A DNA stretch of 37,718 nucleotides. Origin: Methanosarcina sp. UBA5 (lineage in GTDB: Archaea; Halobacteriota; Methanosarcinia; Methanosarcinales; Methanosarcinaceae). Numbering within the stretch: position 1 is the stretch's first letter; every line of letters begins with the position of its first letter. A program made the position numbers and the translations under genes. The DNA is taken from NCBI RefSeq assembly GCF_002505485.1, contig NZ_DAVG01000028.1, positions 1 to 37,718 on the forward strand, given 5' to 3'. Of the stretch, positions 16,492 through 25,148 are shown piece after piece. The notes beneath the pieces are model-generated. The model was not told the origin of the DNA, made no database searches, and saw only the letters and a list, made by a program, of their open reading frames with translations.

Positions 16492-16610
16492 TAGGACTAT
16501 ACGCACTTGAAGTCCAAAATCAAGTACATTAGGCGTTGTGACTGATCTAATGTTTTAAACAGTTGGAGGTTTAATGTTATTGATTTCTCAGTTCAACCGC
16601 GTAAGCCCTA
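16492..16610 (+). mobile_element. miniature element family A, copy 1
   Basis: A 119-base element with ends TAGGACTATACGCACTTGAA and TTCAACCGCGTAAGCCCTA (inverted). It has an inner CCAAAATCAAGTACA and a TTTAAACAGTTGGAGGTTTAA block shared with copies at 16661-16773, 22583-22701 and (inverted) 24400-24518. Confidence 0.7.
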
Positions 16611-16660
16611 ATTCATCAAATCCATACTCCCCAAAATAAGTACAATGTATCCAATATTAC

Positions 16661-16773
16661 TTAGGCACTAGAGGTACGAAATCAAGCACAATCGACTTTG
16701 AGATTTAAATTGTGCTTTAAACAGTTTGAGATTTAAAGTTTATTGATTTCTTAGTTCAACCGCGTAAATGCTA
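16661..16773 (+). mobile_element. miniature element family A, copy 2 (decayed)
   Basis: This stretch shares GAAATCAAGCACAATCGAC, GCTTTAAACAGTTTGAGATTT and TTAGTTCAACCGCGTAAATGC with copy 1, lying only 50 bases after it in the same orientation. The left end has drifted. The 16039-16831 spacer otherwise holds only a possible small frame. Confidence 0.6.
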
Positions 16774-16831
16774 TCGAATATTGTCAATTACTAGATTGTA
16801 TAATTCGAATTAGTTTTGAGACGACCTGAAC

Positions 16832-19360
16832 TCAAAATTTTACTCTTTTGTAAAAAATGTTCTTTATTATCTCCGCCGTAAGGATATACAGTCCTACTAT
16901 GATTCCAAGTATTAAGATCACGGAAATCGGGAGAGGTTTGAAGCCAAAAGGGACTCCCAAAGGAGTCAGTGGTAGGCAAAGCGTTATGCCTCCTATTAGC
17001 AGGGTAGCTGCCAGCAGGTATTTTCCGGGTTTGCTCTTGAAGAAAGGTTTTCTGCTTCGAATTACCAGAACTATCATGGATGCTGAAATAACGGATTCTA
17101 TAAACCAGCCGGTCCTGAACTCTTCTATCCTTCCAGGAAGAAGGAGAAGCAAAACGCCGAAGGTAAGGTAGTCGAATACAGAGCTGGTAATGCCAAATAC
17201 TATCATAAACTTGCGGATGAAACCCATATCCCAGCGGTGGGGCTTTTCAACTAATTCCCTGTCAACAGTATCAGTGGCTATAGTCATCTCTGGAAAGTCA
17301 GTCAATAAATTGGTTAGCAGGATCTGCGTGGGCAGCAGTGGAAGGAAAGGCAGGAAAAGTGATGCTCCTGCCATGCTGAACATATTCCCGAAATTAGCAC
17401 TGGTAGCCATAAAGACATACTTCAGGGTATTGGCAAAGGTTTTTCTTCCACCTTTTACCCCTTCAACAAGTGCATCCAGGCTTTTTTCCATCAGCACGAT
17501 ATCTGCAGCATCTTTGGCAACATCCGCAGCGCTGTCAACTGAGATTCCCACATCTGCGGCGTGAAGAGCAGACGCATCGTTAATGCCGTCTCCCATATAG
17601 CCAACGACTTTTCCGCTTTTTTTGAGTGCAAGGATGATACGCTCTTTCTGGTTTGGCTCTATCTCGGCAAAAAAATCAGTATCATTTACCTGCGCGATCA
17701 GGGCCTCACTGCTCATCTTATCAAGTTCGCTTCCGGTTATAACCTTGGAGTTCTTAAGCCCGATCTCCCGACTGATACTGGCAGCCACAAATTTGTTGTC
17801 TCCAGTAATAATCTTTAGAGAAATCCCAAGCTGTTCCATGCTTTGTATGGTCTTTGAGATACCTGGCTTTGGTGGGTCAAAAAAGAAGAGAAACCCTAGA
17901 AAAGTCATCCCTGTTTCCTGTTCTTTTTTGATAGTTTTCTGCTGCCCCATCTCCCTGTATGCAACTCCCAGGGTTCTAAATCCTTTTTCGCTGAACTCCT
18001 TAAATTGCTGCTCAATTTGTTCTTTTATCTCCAAAATTTCTACGGTTTTCCCAGGTTCGATTTCTGCTAGGGAGCAAACATTAAGAATATTCGAGAGCGC
18101 ACCTTTAGTAATCATCAGGTTAGTGCCGCTTTTTGATACGAGGATGCTTAACCGTTTACGTATGAAATCATAAGGGATTTCGCCCAGTTTTTCATACTGA
18201 GCCAGATCGACTTTATTTTGTGAAAGAATTGCCCTATCGATTGGATTTTCAAAGCCTTTCTGGTAATAGGCGTTCAGGCTGGCATAAAGGAGAACTTTTT
18301 CATTTTGATCTCCTTTGAGATCCTGAAAAGAGTGAAGTTGCAGCTCTCCTTCGGTCAGTGTGCCGGTCTTGTCGGAGCAGAGCAGGCTCATACTGCCAAG
18401 GTTCTCGATTGAAGCTAGTCTCTTGACAATCACCTTATTTTGCGCCATCTCTCGTGCACCATGGGAAAGGTTAACACTTATGATTGCAGGAAGGAGCTGA
18501 GGAGTCAGCCCGACTGCAAGAGCAAGGGAGAAGAGAAAAGAGTCAAGTACCGGACGCTGGAGATATACATTGATCGCGAAGATGGCTACAACCATCAGCA
18601 TCGTAACTTCCATCAGGAAATACCCAAAACGTGAAACTCCCTCTTCAAACTCAGTTCTTGGAGGCCTGAGTCTTAGAGTCTCTGAAATTTTTCCAAACTC
18701 GGTTTCTTTTCCTGTGAATACTGCCAGTGCTTTTCCGCTTCCGCTAACCACACTGGTTCCCATCCAGAGAGAATTTATACGCTTCGCGAGAGGGCTTTCT
18801 GCTTTCAATGCACCGACTGATTTTTCTACGGGATAACTCTCTCCTGTGAGAGTAGCTTCGCTAACAAAAAGGTCATTTGATTCTAGAATCAAGCAGTCTG
18901 CAGGAATCATGTCTCCTGCGCTGAGAATTATTATATCCCCGGGCACGATCTCTTCTACAGGGACTTCCGTTTTCTTGCCGTCCCTCAGCACTGCTGCTCT
19001 TATCTGTACTGCGCTGAGCAGTTTCTCAAAGGCATCTGCAGATCCCTTCTCTTGCCAGAAACCCAGCAGACTGCTGATCACGATAATAGTTACAATAATT
19101 ATAGTGTTTGTAGATTCTTGGAGAAAGAAAGACAGTCCAGCTGCAAAAAGAAGGAGAAGAGTAACCGGGCTCTTGAATTGGGAAAGCAAGATTTTCAGGG
19201 CATCTGACCTTTTCTTCGGTTTTAGAATATTAGCCCCATATATTTTAAGGCGTTCACTGCTTTCAGAGCCTTTCAAACCTTCTGTTGTCGTTTGGAGTTC
19301 TTGCAGCACCTTGGATGCAGGAATACTCCAGAATGCAAGCTTTTTATCACTATTAGTCAA
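16832..19360 (-). CDS. mgtA: magnesium-translocating P-type ATPase, MgtA/MgtB type
   Basis: An 842-residue P-type (IIIB) ATPase that uses ATP to bring Mg2+ into the cell. It has the actuator TGES loop (TLTGESYPVEKS), phosphorylation site SDKTGTLTEGE with Asp at about 330, the hinge GDGINDASAL, and ten membrane helices in the usual 4+6 layout. LLTNLLTDFPEMTIATD in the late helices is typical of Mg2+ importers rather than Ca2+ pumps. The start is TTG with AAGGAG nine bases upstream; no in-frame ATG is better placed. It is monocistronic, flanked by element-rich spacers. Full length. Confidence 0.93.
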   Translation of the reverse strand: MTNSDKKLAFWSIPASKVLQELQTTTEGLKGSESSERLKIYGANILKPKKRSDALKILLSQFKSPVTLLLLFAAGLSFFLQESTNTIIIVTIIVISSLLGFWQEKGSADAFEKLLSAVQIRAAVLRDGKKTEVPVEEIVPGDIIILSAGDMIPADCLILESNDLFVSEATLTGESYPVEKSVGALKAESPLAKRINSLWMGTSVVSGSGKALAVFTGKETEFGKISETLRLRPPRTEFEEGVSRFGYFLMEVTMLMVVAIFAINVYLQRPVLDSFLFSLALAVGLTPQLLPAIISVNLSHGAREMAQNKVIVKRLASIENLGSMSLLCSDKTGTLTEGELQLHSFQDLKGDQNEKVLLYASLNAYYQKGFENPIDRAILSQNKVDLAQYEKLGEIPYDFIRKRLSILVSKSGTNLMITKGALSNILNVCSLAEIEPGKTVEILEIKEQIEQQFKEFSEKGFRTLGVAYREMGQQKTIKKEQETGMTFLGFLFFFDPPKPGISKTIQSMEQLGISLKIITGDNKFVAASISREIGLKNSKVITGSELDKMSSEALIAQVNDTDFFAEIEPNQKERIILALKKSGKVVGYMGDGINDASALHAADVGISVDSAADVAKDAADIVLMEKSLDALVEGVKGGRKTFANTLKYVFMATSANFGNMFSMAGASLFLPFLPLLPTQILLTNLLTDFPEMTIATDTVDRELVEKPHRWDMGFIRKFMIVFGITSSVFDYLTFGVLLLLLPGRIEEFRTGWFIESVISASMIVLVIRSRKPFFKSKPGKYLLAATLLIGGITLCLPLTPLGVPFGFKPLPISVILILGIIVGLYILTAEIIKNIFYKRVKF

Positions 19361-19459
19361 TGGGATATCTCCTTATTACCTGCTACTTACCTGTTTTTTT
19401 CTTCTTAGGCCTCCGTAAAAACATCAGGATTGTGGCAAATTTCTTTCATACGGTTGAAA

Positions 19460-19653
19460 GATCCTAGAAACTTTGAACTTTTCAAGGTACTTTTCTGTCC
19501 TGATCCCTTCGAGCTCTTTGATTTTGATGGTTATTTCTCCTTCAGTATATCCCTTTCAATGTGTTCCATTACCAGTTTTTCATATATAGTGGCGATTATT
19601 TTAAGGCAGTCAAAGATCCTGTTTTCATCAACTATGGTTTTGCCATTAAGCAT
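19460..19653 (-). pseudogene. two overlapping short coding fragments upstream of mgtA
   Basis: On the minus strand the ATG ending at 19653 opens a 40-codon frame (MLNGKTIVDENRIFDCLKII ... ILKEK) with its stop at 19531-19533. A second frame overlapping its end continues with EITIKIKELEGIRTEKYLEK and stops about 19450. Both look like genuine protein sequence and are coupled in the way of a split gene, but neither is recognised. The plus-strand frame here is their shadow. Confidence 0.3.
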
Positions 19654-19945
19654 AATACGCCTGAGTTCCCTTGATCCAAAGGATTATATGGAGAGTCCTT
19701 TGAGTTTTATTTTGCATCTTTATCTTCAAGCACAATCCTTAGAGCACAATCCTTAGATTACTTCCTTCGTATTCGATATTCGTGGCATAAAAATCGGATA
19801 TATCGAGTTTCTGGATTCAAATTTAACCTGACGATGCCCCAATTAAGAGAGGATTTCTACACAGATCATTTTTAAAAACTAAATTTTGAAGAGCAGAAGA
19901 TATTTTCATTGCATAGTAATGCTTATTTTAGTTCAAAGCCGATAA

Positions 19946-21067
19946 TTGTATATGGATATTCCAGAGAGAAAAGACCTTCGAGGAGCTAACCTTCAAGGAG
20001 CTGACCTTATAGAGGCTAACCTTCAAGGAGCTAACCTTCAAGGAGCTAACCTTCAAGGAGCTAACCTTGAAGAGGCTAACCTTCAAGGGGCTAACCTTAT
20101 AGGGACTAATCTTCAAGGAGCTAACCTTCGAAGAGCTAACCTTCAAGGAGCTAACCTTCAAGGAGCTGACCTTATAGGGGCTAACCTTCAAGGAGCTAAC
20201 CTTCAAAGAGCTAAACTTGAAAAGGCTAACTTTCGAGGAGCTAATCTTCAAGAGGCTAACCTTCGAGGAGCTGATATTTTTTATGCTGATCTTACAGAGG
20301 CTAACCTTCAAGGGACTAATCTTATAGAGGCTAACATTGAAAAGGCTACTCTTCAATTGGCTAGACTTCATTTGGCTAAACTTTATTTGGCTAATCTTCA
20401 AGGGGCTAACCTTCAAGGAGCAGACCTTTATGGAGCTGACCTTCAAGGGGCTAACCTTCAGGGAGCTAACCTTTATGGAGCTGACCTTCAAGAGGCTAAA
20501 CTTGAAGGGGCTAACCTTCAAGGGGCTAAACTTGGAGGAGTTAAACTTGAAAGGGCTAAACTTGAAAGGGCTTACCTTATAGAGGCTAACCTTGAAGGAG
20601 CTAACCTTGAAGGGGCCGACCTTGAAGGAGCTAAACTTGAAAGGGCTTACCTTATAGAGGCTAACCTTGAAGGGGCTAAACTTAGAGGAGCTAATCTTGA
20701 AGGGGCTAAACTTAGAGGAGCTAAACTTGAAAAGGCTAAACTTGAAAAGGCTAAACTTGAAAAGGCTTACCTTATAGAGGCTAACCTTGAAGGGGCTTAC
20801 CTTATAGAGGCTAACTTTCAAGGGGCTAATCTTGAAGGGGCTAACCTTAAATGGACTTACCTTATAGGGGCTAACTTTCAAGAGGCTAACCTTAAAGGAG
20901 CTAACCTTGAAGGAGCTAACCTTGAAGGGGCTAACCTTGAAGGAGCTCAGCATTTATCACTTGACCAGCTTTCTACAGTGAAAACACTTCATAATGCAAA
21001 ATTAGACAACGAGCTTCTCATAACCCTAAAAAAGAAGTACCCTATCCTTTTTAAAGTATCTGATTGA
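19946..21067 (+). CDS. large pentapeptide-repeat protein (family copy 2)
   Basis: A 373-residue protein. After YMDIPERKD come about 60 consecutive pentapeptides of the type ANLQG/ADLEG, then the tail QHLSLDQLSTVKTL ... LKKKYPILF. The repeats predict a very regular right-handed beta-helix some 15 turns long. No ATG fits at the start; TTG at 19946 is the first start in frame, without Shine-Dalgarno. Just upstream lies the header found in copy 1 (SNAYFSSKPI) but displaced by one inserted base, so the real N terminus may have been lost by frameshift. The antisense strand is open over most of the gene because of the 15-base period; that frame is an artefact. Function is unknown. Confidence 0.75.
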   Translation: MYMDIPERKDLRGANLQGADLIEANLQGANLQGANLQGANLEEANLQGANLIGTNLQGANLRRANLQGANLQGADLIGANLQGANLQRAKLEKANFRGANLQEANLRGADIFYADLTEANLQGTNLIEANIEKATLQLARLHLAKLYLANLQGANLQGADLYGADLQGANLQGANLYGADLQEAKLEGANLQGAKLGGVKLERAKLERAYLIEANLEGANLEGADLEGAKLERAYLIEANLEGAKLRGANLEGAKLRGAKLEKAKLEKAKLEKAYLIEANLEGAYLIEANFQGANLEGANLKWTYLIGANFQEANLKGANLEGANLEGANLEGAQHLSLDQLSTVKTLHNAKLDNELLITLKKKYPILFKVSD

Positions 21068-21214
21068 GCTCATTCCAAAACCAATTTTATTTTCATTCAG
21101 TAGGGTTTTCAGGACCATTTATCAGGATTAGAAGCTCTACTGGTTTAAGAAGCTCTACTGGTTTATTCATAATACCAAATTCAAAGAAGCAATTTTGAGT
21201 TTTGGGATCAGCTT
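21066..21214 (-). mobile_element. miniature element family B, copy 1
   Basis: The ends are GAGCTCATTCCAAAACCAAT and, inverted, AAGCTGATCCCAAAACTCAA. The element begins within the stop codon of the pentapeptide gene. It shares both ends with the copy at 24985-25114 (opposite orientation). It also contains a direct duplication of AGAAGCTCTACTGGTTTA. Confidence 0.65.
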
Positions 21215-21273
21215 GGTATATGATGTTAGCGAGAATTTCGAGGAAAACATAGCCAAATAAGGGGGAAAACTAG

Positions 21274-21477
21274 ATGGAAACAAGTTCTATTGAAGTTCGG
21301 AATATCTTAAAAAATTTAAACTATCCATTAATGAAAAAGGATATCGTTCAACAAGCCAAAAAGCATGGAACCAGTGGTGAGATAATTCAGATTCTTGAGA
21401 ATATCCCAGACAAAGAATACGCTAACGCTGACGAAGTCAACAAGGAATTTCACGGTAAATTCAGGTTGTGGGGATAA
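21274..21477 (+). CDS. DUF2795 family protein
   Basis: A 67-residue protein with the DUF2795 pattern: LKNLNYPLMKKDIVQQAKKH, then IIQILENIPDKEYANADEVN. The small helical family is common in actinobacteria and archaea and has no known function; similarity to helix-turn-helix folds suggests nucleic acid binding, by inference. The ATG is preceded by a GGGGG run at about eight bases. Complete. Confidence 0.8.
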   Translation: METSSIEVRNILKNLNYPLMKKDIVQQAKKHGTSGEIIQILENIPDKEYANADEVNKEFHGKFRLWG

Positions 21478-21591
21478 GTTATTGAAAACCGTGAATATTA
21501 GGATCTATCTACATTTCCTCAAATTTTGAAGAGCAGAAGATATCTTCCTAGCATATTAATGCTTATTTTAGTTCAAAGCCAATAATTGTAA

Positions 21592-21782
21592 TTGGATATT
21601 TCAGAGAGAAAAGATCTTCGAGGAGCTAAACTTGAAAGGGTTGACCTTGAAGGAACTCACAATTTATCATTTGACCAGCTTTCTAAAGTGAAAAAACACT
21701 CTATGATATAAAATTAGACGAAGATCTCCACATACCATTAAAAAAGAAGTATCCTGCCCTTTTTGAATTACCAGAATCATAA
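21592..21782 (+). pseudogene. broken short pentapeptide-repeat gene (family copy 3)
   Basis: The frame from 21592 reads LDISERKDLRGAKLERVDLE, then GTHNLSFDQLSKVKK. After a frameshift it continues LDEDLHIPLKKKYPALF and ends at TAA 21780-21782. The upstream 70 bases (AAATTTTGAAGAGCAGAAGA onward, from about 21521) match the header DNA of copies 1 and 2. It has only two or three pentapeptides and a broken frame. Confidence 0.7.
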
Positions 21783-21912
21783 CAAGGAGCAAGACCTTTA
21801 AGGAATGTAAAATCAGAGAGCTGGTCTTATCCAGCTTTCCCCATTTCGAAAAGGACAAAATGCTTAATTCAATGTGGGTTGCACAAAAAGTAATAAAAAA
21901 TAAAAAGTAAAT

Positions 21913-22098
21913 TTATAAAGATATCGTCTCGAGCTTTGCCCGTTTGAAAATAGCAGTTACCCTTCCTTCTTCATCAATATCATCCTTGATCAAAACAAGT
22001 TCCCAGCCTTCGTTTCCGATTCTTTCAAGGTCGCTCATTTGTTGTGGCGTGTTAAAACCATCAATCCTGCGAGAATCATACTCCCATAAATGTATCAT
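21913..22098 (-). CDS. DUF4177-like small protein
   Basis: A 61-residue protein with WEYDSRRIDG at the start and LERIGNEGWELVLIKDD in the middle. This matches the WEY...LN.LG.EGWELV pattern of DUF4177 and related small beta-alpha proteins of unknown function. The start ATG has GGAGGG upstream (seen as CCCTCC on the plus strand at 22106-22111), a good ribosome binding site. Complete. Confidence 0.75.
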   Translation of the reverse strand: MIHLWEYDSRRIDGFNTPQQMSDLERIGNEGWELVLIKDDIDEEGRVTAIFKRAKLETISL

Positions 22099-22351
22099 TT
22101 AATATCCCTCCTGTTAAAGATAAAGAGAAATTTTGTAATTTATATATTGCAATGAAACTATAAATAATCCAAACAGAAGGAAAAAAGCAATCCATTTTTT
22201 GCAAATGGTGCGCATGTGTGTACATATCAACAGTTTTGGTAGCATATCAAAATTTCTGTAAAATCACAAATATCAAGAAGTTATTGTATAGAGAATTCGA
22301 CATGCTGCCAAAATCTGGAAAATAACTACCTTTTATCTCAAAAGGTTGCTG

Positions 22352-22456
22352 TTATTCCGGATATTTTAGCTCATGCCTTTTAAGATCAGTCTCTTCAAGG
22401 TCAGCTTTTTCAAGGTTAGTCCACACAAGGTTAGCCCTTTAAAGATAAGCTTCTCT
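22352..22456 (-). pseudogene. pentapeptide-repeat remnant (family copy 4)
   Basis: The minus strand reads REAYL, a stop, then RANLVWTNLEKADLEETDLK and a terminal TAA. About five pentapeptides remain. The fragment is cut at its 5' side by an inverted-repeat element beginning at about 22456. Confidence 0.6.
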
Positions 22457-22743
22457 AAGAGTGTGTCTTAAAATTCAAACTATTTCTACAATTGGAGAAT
22501 GGGTAGCGTTAACTTTAAAATTAAATCGTGAATTTTCCTGAAATTCAGGTACACGTTGACCTTAAAGAAACTATTTTTCCCATAAGACTGTACGCACTCA
22601 ATACCTAAAATCAAATACAATAGCCATCATTATTTAAAATTGCACTTTGGACATTTAACGGCTTAATGCGAATGTTTTTTAGTTCAGATGTGTAAGTCCT
22701 TTCCGAATTATAGAACCAAGTTTAATTTTAAGACACGTTCTAA
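22456..22743. mobile_element. inverted-repeat element with GTGTCTTAAAATT ends, containing a family A copy
   Basis: GTGTCTTAAAATTCAAACT at the left is matched by the inverted GTGTCTTAAAATTAAACTT at the right, about 288 bases apart. There is no coding frame. The right end abuts exactly the ATP synthase beta fragment, the left end the pentapeptide remnant, so it appears to have interrupted or joined two older sequences. Confidence 0.65.
22583..22701 (+). mobile_element. miniature element family A, copy 3
   Basis: TAAGACTGTACGCACTCAAT at the left and AGTTCAGATGTGTAAGTCCT at the right, with inner CCTAAAATCAAATACAAT, match family A. It is nested inside the larger inverted-repeat element. Confidence 0.6.
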
Positions 22744-23007
22744 GTTGGGTCAGAACCTCAATGTCAATTTGTCCTTCCCTTCCCGCACGCAGCAACGTGT
22801 AAATGGGTGTGACAAATGCTCCTCAAACTGTACATCTACGACACTGCCTCTTACTGAGAAAATCTCGCCGAAGTTCGCAGCATTCTTGTGATTTTCCACA
22901 GGATCTTTTACAGTTCCTTTCACGTTTGCATCGTACCCTTTCGCGTTTGAGCGACCCTTTTTTATATGTTGCTGTATCCTGAAATTATTTTGTAGATTCA
23001 TAATCAT
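22744..23007 (-). pseudogene. 5' fragment of bacterial-type F1 ATP synthase beta subunit gene, frameshifted and truncated
   Basis: The minus-strand frame from 23007 gives an Asn/Lys-rich N terminus, then GEIFSVRGSVVDVQFEEHL, the first beta-barrel strand of F1 beta subunits. A one-step frame change after HPFT gives LLRAGREGQIDIEVLTQL, again the expected beta-subunit sequence. The gene stops dead at 22744, where an inverted-repeat element begins. Some Methanosarcina species carry a bacterial-type Na+-translocating F1Fo ATPase besides their A-type enzyme, the likely source. No other ATPase subunit gene lies in this window. Confidence 0.8.
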
Positions 23008-23149
23008 TGAGGAGTTTAATACATGATATAATGGAGCAATACTCGTATCCTTATTATACTGAAAAGTAATTGTTATAATATGGTAATATTACCTTTTGAA
23101 ATAATTTGTTTTTTAAGTTGGAATTGTATATCAAAAGGGGGAACACTGT

Positions 23150-23422
23150 GTGGAAATTTTTGAAGGACTCGTTTATGTAAAATATGGACGTATCGGAAGC
23201 AAAAGTGAAGGTCCAGATTATTATCTTCAGACTTGGGACAGGGAGTTTCTGCTGAAGTATAGGGATAGAGGTCCATGGGAATTAGACTATTACCTTGAAT
23301 TTTTCTGCCGTAAATTCGTTGAAGTTACTGGCAAATATGATCAAGAAACAAATATAGTAAAAGTAACAACGGTCGAGGAAATCTGTGTAGAGCATATCCC
23401 TAAAAAGATGGAGTACAGTTGA
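23150..23422 (+). CDS. hypothetical small beta-rich protein
   Basis: A 90-residue protein starting at GTG, with GGGGG about nine bases upstream. The N-terminal half has GLVYVKYGRIGSKSEGP, then a central Trp/Tyr-rich stretch and a C-terminal FVEVTGKYDQETNIVKV strand pair. This suggests a compact beta-barrel of OB type. It is not assigned to a named family. The frame is complete and codon use is normal. It lies between the decayed ATPase fragment and a PsiE-like gene. Confidence 0.65.
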   Translation: MEIFEGLVYVKYGRIGSKSEGPDYYLQTWDREFLLKYRDRGPWELDYYLEFFCRKFVEVTGKYDQETNIVKVTTVEEICVEHIPKKMEYS

Positions 23423-23676
23423 TCCGACTTTCCGGAGATCTCTCTTCTAAAATAATATTTTTCATAATTTTTTCCCATCAAACTTATTTACCTAAGTTGT
23501 ACAGTATTTAATAATTCATAATGAAAATAAAGTTTCGGTAGCGAATATCGCTGCAAGCAACTGGGTATTTTTGCGCCACTATTCTCTTTATGATAGAAAT
23601 TATTAAAAATCAAGTTAGTAATAGAATTTCTACAGAGCCGATACATTATTTACTACTACAAATGGTAGTGGATAAA

Positions 23677-24105
23677 TCATTGTGTGGGTGGATATTTGAC
23701 AGCTAGCGCCTTTATTATACCCAGTATTAACAACAATGTCGATAGGCCTAAAATAAATTGATAATCAAATCTTTGGACATATACTCCTGCCGCGATTTCA
23801 CGCATGACTATTAAAAGCGTAGCATCGGTTACATATGTAATTCTTATTTCTTCATGTTCACGAAAATCAGCAAAAGTCTTGAAAAGATCAATGAGAACAA
23901 AAATTGTGAGGACACCAGATACTATCTGACCAAAACCGCCCCCAAGAGTCCCGAATAGAATTGACTTGATATTCAGGAGGAGATTTATCACTCCCGCAAG
24001 TAGCGCCAGTAGCAATATATAAAGGATGATAATAGTGACTAAATCAATTATAGTTTTAAATATTTTTTTCTGGTTTATCATAAATATTTTATAATGGATG
24101 TTCAT
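23677..24105 (-). CDS. PsiE-like (phosphate-starvation-inducible E) membrane protein
   Basis: A 142-residue protein with four membrane helices. FKTFADFREHEEIRITYVTD followed by ATLLIVMREIAAGVY matches the PsiE family core. In E. coli PsiE is under phosphate and cAMP control; its biochemical function is unknown. The frame starts MNIHYKIFMINQKK; TACAAATGAAC with AGGAGGAT upstream supports the first Met. Nearest neighbours are unrelated. Confidence 0.8.
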   Translation of the reverse strand: MNIHYKIFMINQKKIFKTIIDLVTIIILYILLLALLAGVINLLLNIKSILFGTLGGGFGQIVSGVLTIFVLIDLFKTFADFREHEEIRITYVTDATLLIVMREIAAGVYVQRFDYQFILGLSTLLLILGIIKALAVKYPPTQ

Positions 24106-24399
24106 TTGTATCCTCCTCTATAAAAAGGTTAGGGCAATTCATCACCGTACCCAAAATCAGTCTATTGAGGTTGATTTAGAGTTGTCAAAAACATATAATT
24201 GCCAATCCATACCAAACTGAAAAACACAATGAATAGACAACAATTAAAGAAAAGGAACTAAAGAAAAGGAACTCCCAAAAACTTGTCCATTAAATCTTAA
24301 ATAAGATAGCTAGTGATATTGTTTTTCTTAGGCTATAGTTACAGTTTATGATTTATTAAATCTGATTTTCCGCACATGCGCACATTTGAGATAATTAAA

Positions 24400-24518
24400 T
24401 AAGACTTATGCAGTTGAGCTGAGAAATAATAGTATTAAACCTTTAACTGTCTAAACTATGAATTTTAACCACAACGGATATCGTACTTGATTTTATACCT
24501 CAAGTGCATAAGTCCTAA
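24400..24518 (-). mobile_element. miniature element family A, copy 4 (inverted, best preserved ends)
   Basis: The ends are TAAGACTTATGCAGTTGAGC and, inverted, TTAGGACTTATGCACTTGAG. Inner blocks ATAAAATCAAGTAC and TTTAGACAGTTAAAGGTTTAA are shared with the other copies. 119 bases, no coding capacity. Confidence 0.7.
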
Positions 24519-24553
24519 GATAAATAAATCTATCATCTTGCAAAATCAGAGAA

Positions 24554-24880
24554 TCAGGTTGCTCTACCGATATTGCAGAAATACATCATCGGACTTGCTT
24601 GCTCCAGGCGGTGCTCTTCCCAGACAGGGCAGGTTTTACAAATGCAATCTCTGTTGGGGTCTAAGTCACTGCAGGTAGCAGTACCTGCCGAACAATAGAC
24701 TCCGGGAACCTTTTGAGGCTCTGGAGCTTCACCTTCTCCTAAACTTTTCATTTCATTTTTTAAGTTTCCAATTTTTTCAAGTGTGCATACGCTATCAGCT
24801 TGGACAGGACACCGTGGACACATGCATCTTTCGATATTTGATACAACATACGGAACTTTCGCTTCTGTGGATTTACTCAT
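24554..24880 (-). CDS. DUF2769 cysteine-rich protein
   Basis: A 108-residue protein when started at the ATG ending at 24880, which has GGGGG about six bases upstream; the longer frame to 24919 lacks one. It contains CMCPRCP near residue 20, single cysteines, then CSDLDPNRDCICKTCPVW and a final YFCN, twelve or so cysteines in all. This is the DUF2769 family of methanogens, thought to bind metal or iron-sulfur clusters; role unknown. Complete. The 3' end lies only 35 bases from a family A miniature element. Confidence 0.8.
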   Translation of the reverse strand: MSKSTEAKVPYVVSNIERCMCPRCPVQADSVCTLEKIGNLKNEMKSLGEGEAPEPQKVPGVYCSAGTATCSDLDPNRDCICKTCPVWEEHRLEQASPMMYFCNIGRAT

Positions 24881-24984
24881 TTCATTCCCCCAATATAATA
24901 TTCGTGAAATAATATTCATTCCGTATTTTACGTTTAGAAAATAAAAGCTTTTTCAGTTTTCAAAATGATCATAACTAAGTAGTG

Positions 24985-25114
24985 GAGCTGATCCTAAAAC
25001 TCAAAATTGCTTCTTTGAATCGCTAATATGGAATAATTAATTGGACTTCTGATCATGAAAATAGTTATAAAATTCTTAATGATGTGGGAATAAAATTGGT
25101 TTTTGGATAAGCTC
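24985..25114 (+). mobile_element. miniature element family B, copy 2
   Basis: GAGCTGATCCTAAAACTCAA at the left and TTGGTTTTTGGATAAGCTC at the right are inverted ends. It shares AAAATTGCTTCTTTGAAT and ATAAAATTGGTTTTTGGA with copy 1 at 21066-21214 in the opposite orientation. No coding frame. Confidence 0.65.
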
Positions 25115-25148
25115 ATACAGTTGTTTTCCTAAAATTACTTTATTATTA

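Noticed and set aside
19928..20953. A 341-codon open frame on the strand opposite the pentapeptide gene, coding a Lys/Val/Ser repeat protein
   Set aside because: The 15-base repeat period keeps every frame open or closed as a whole. The antisense product has no family resemblance, while the plus frame gives canonical pentapeptides.
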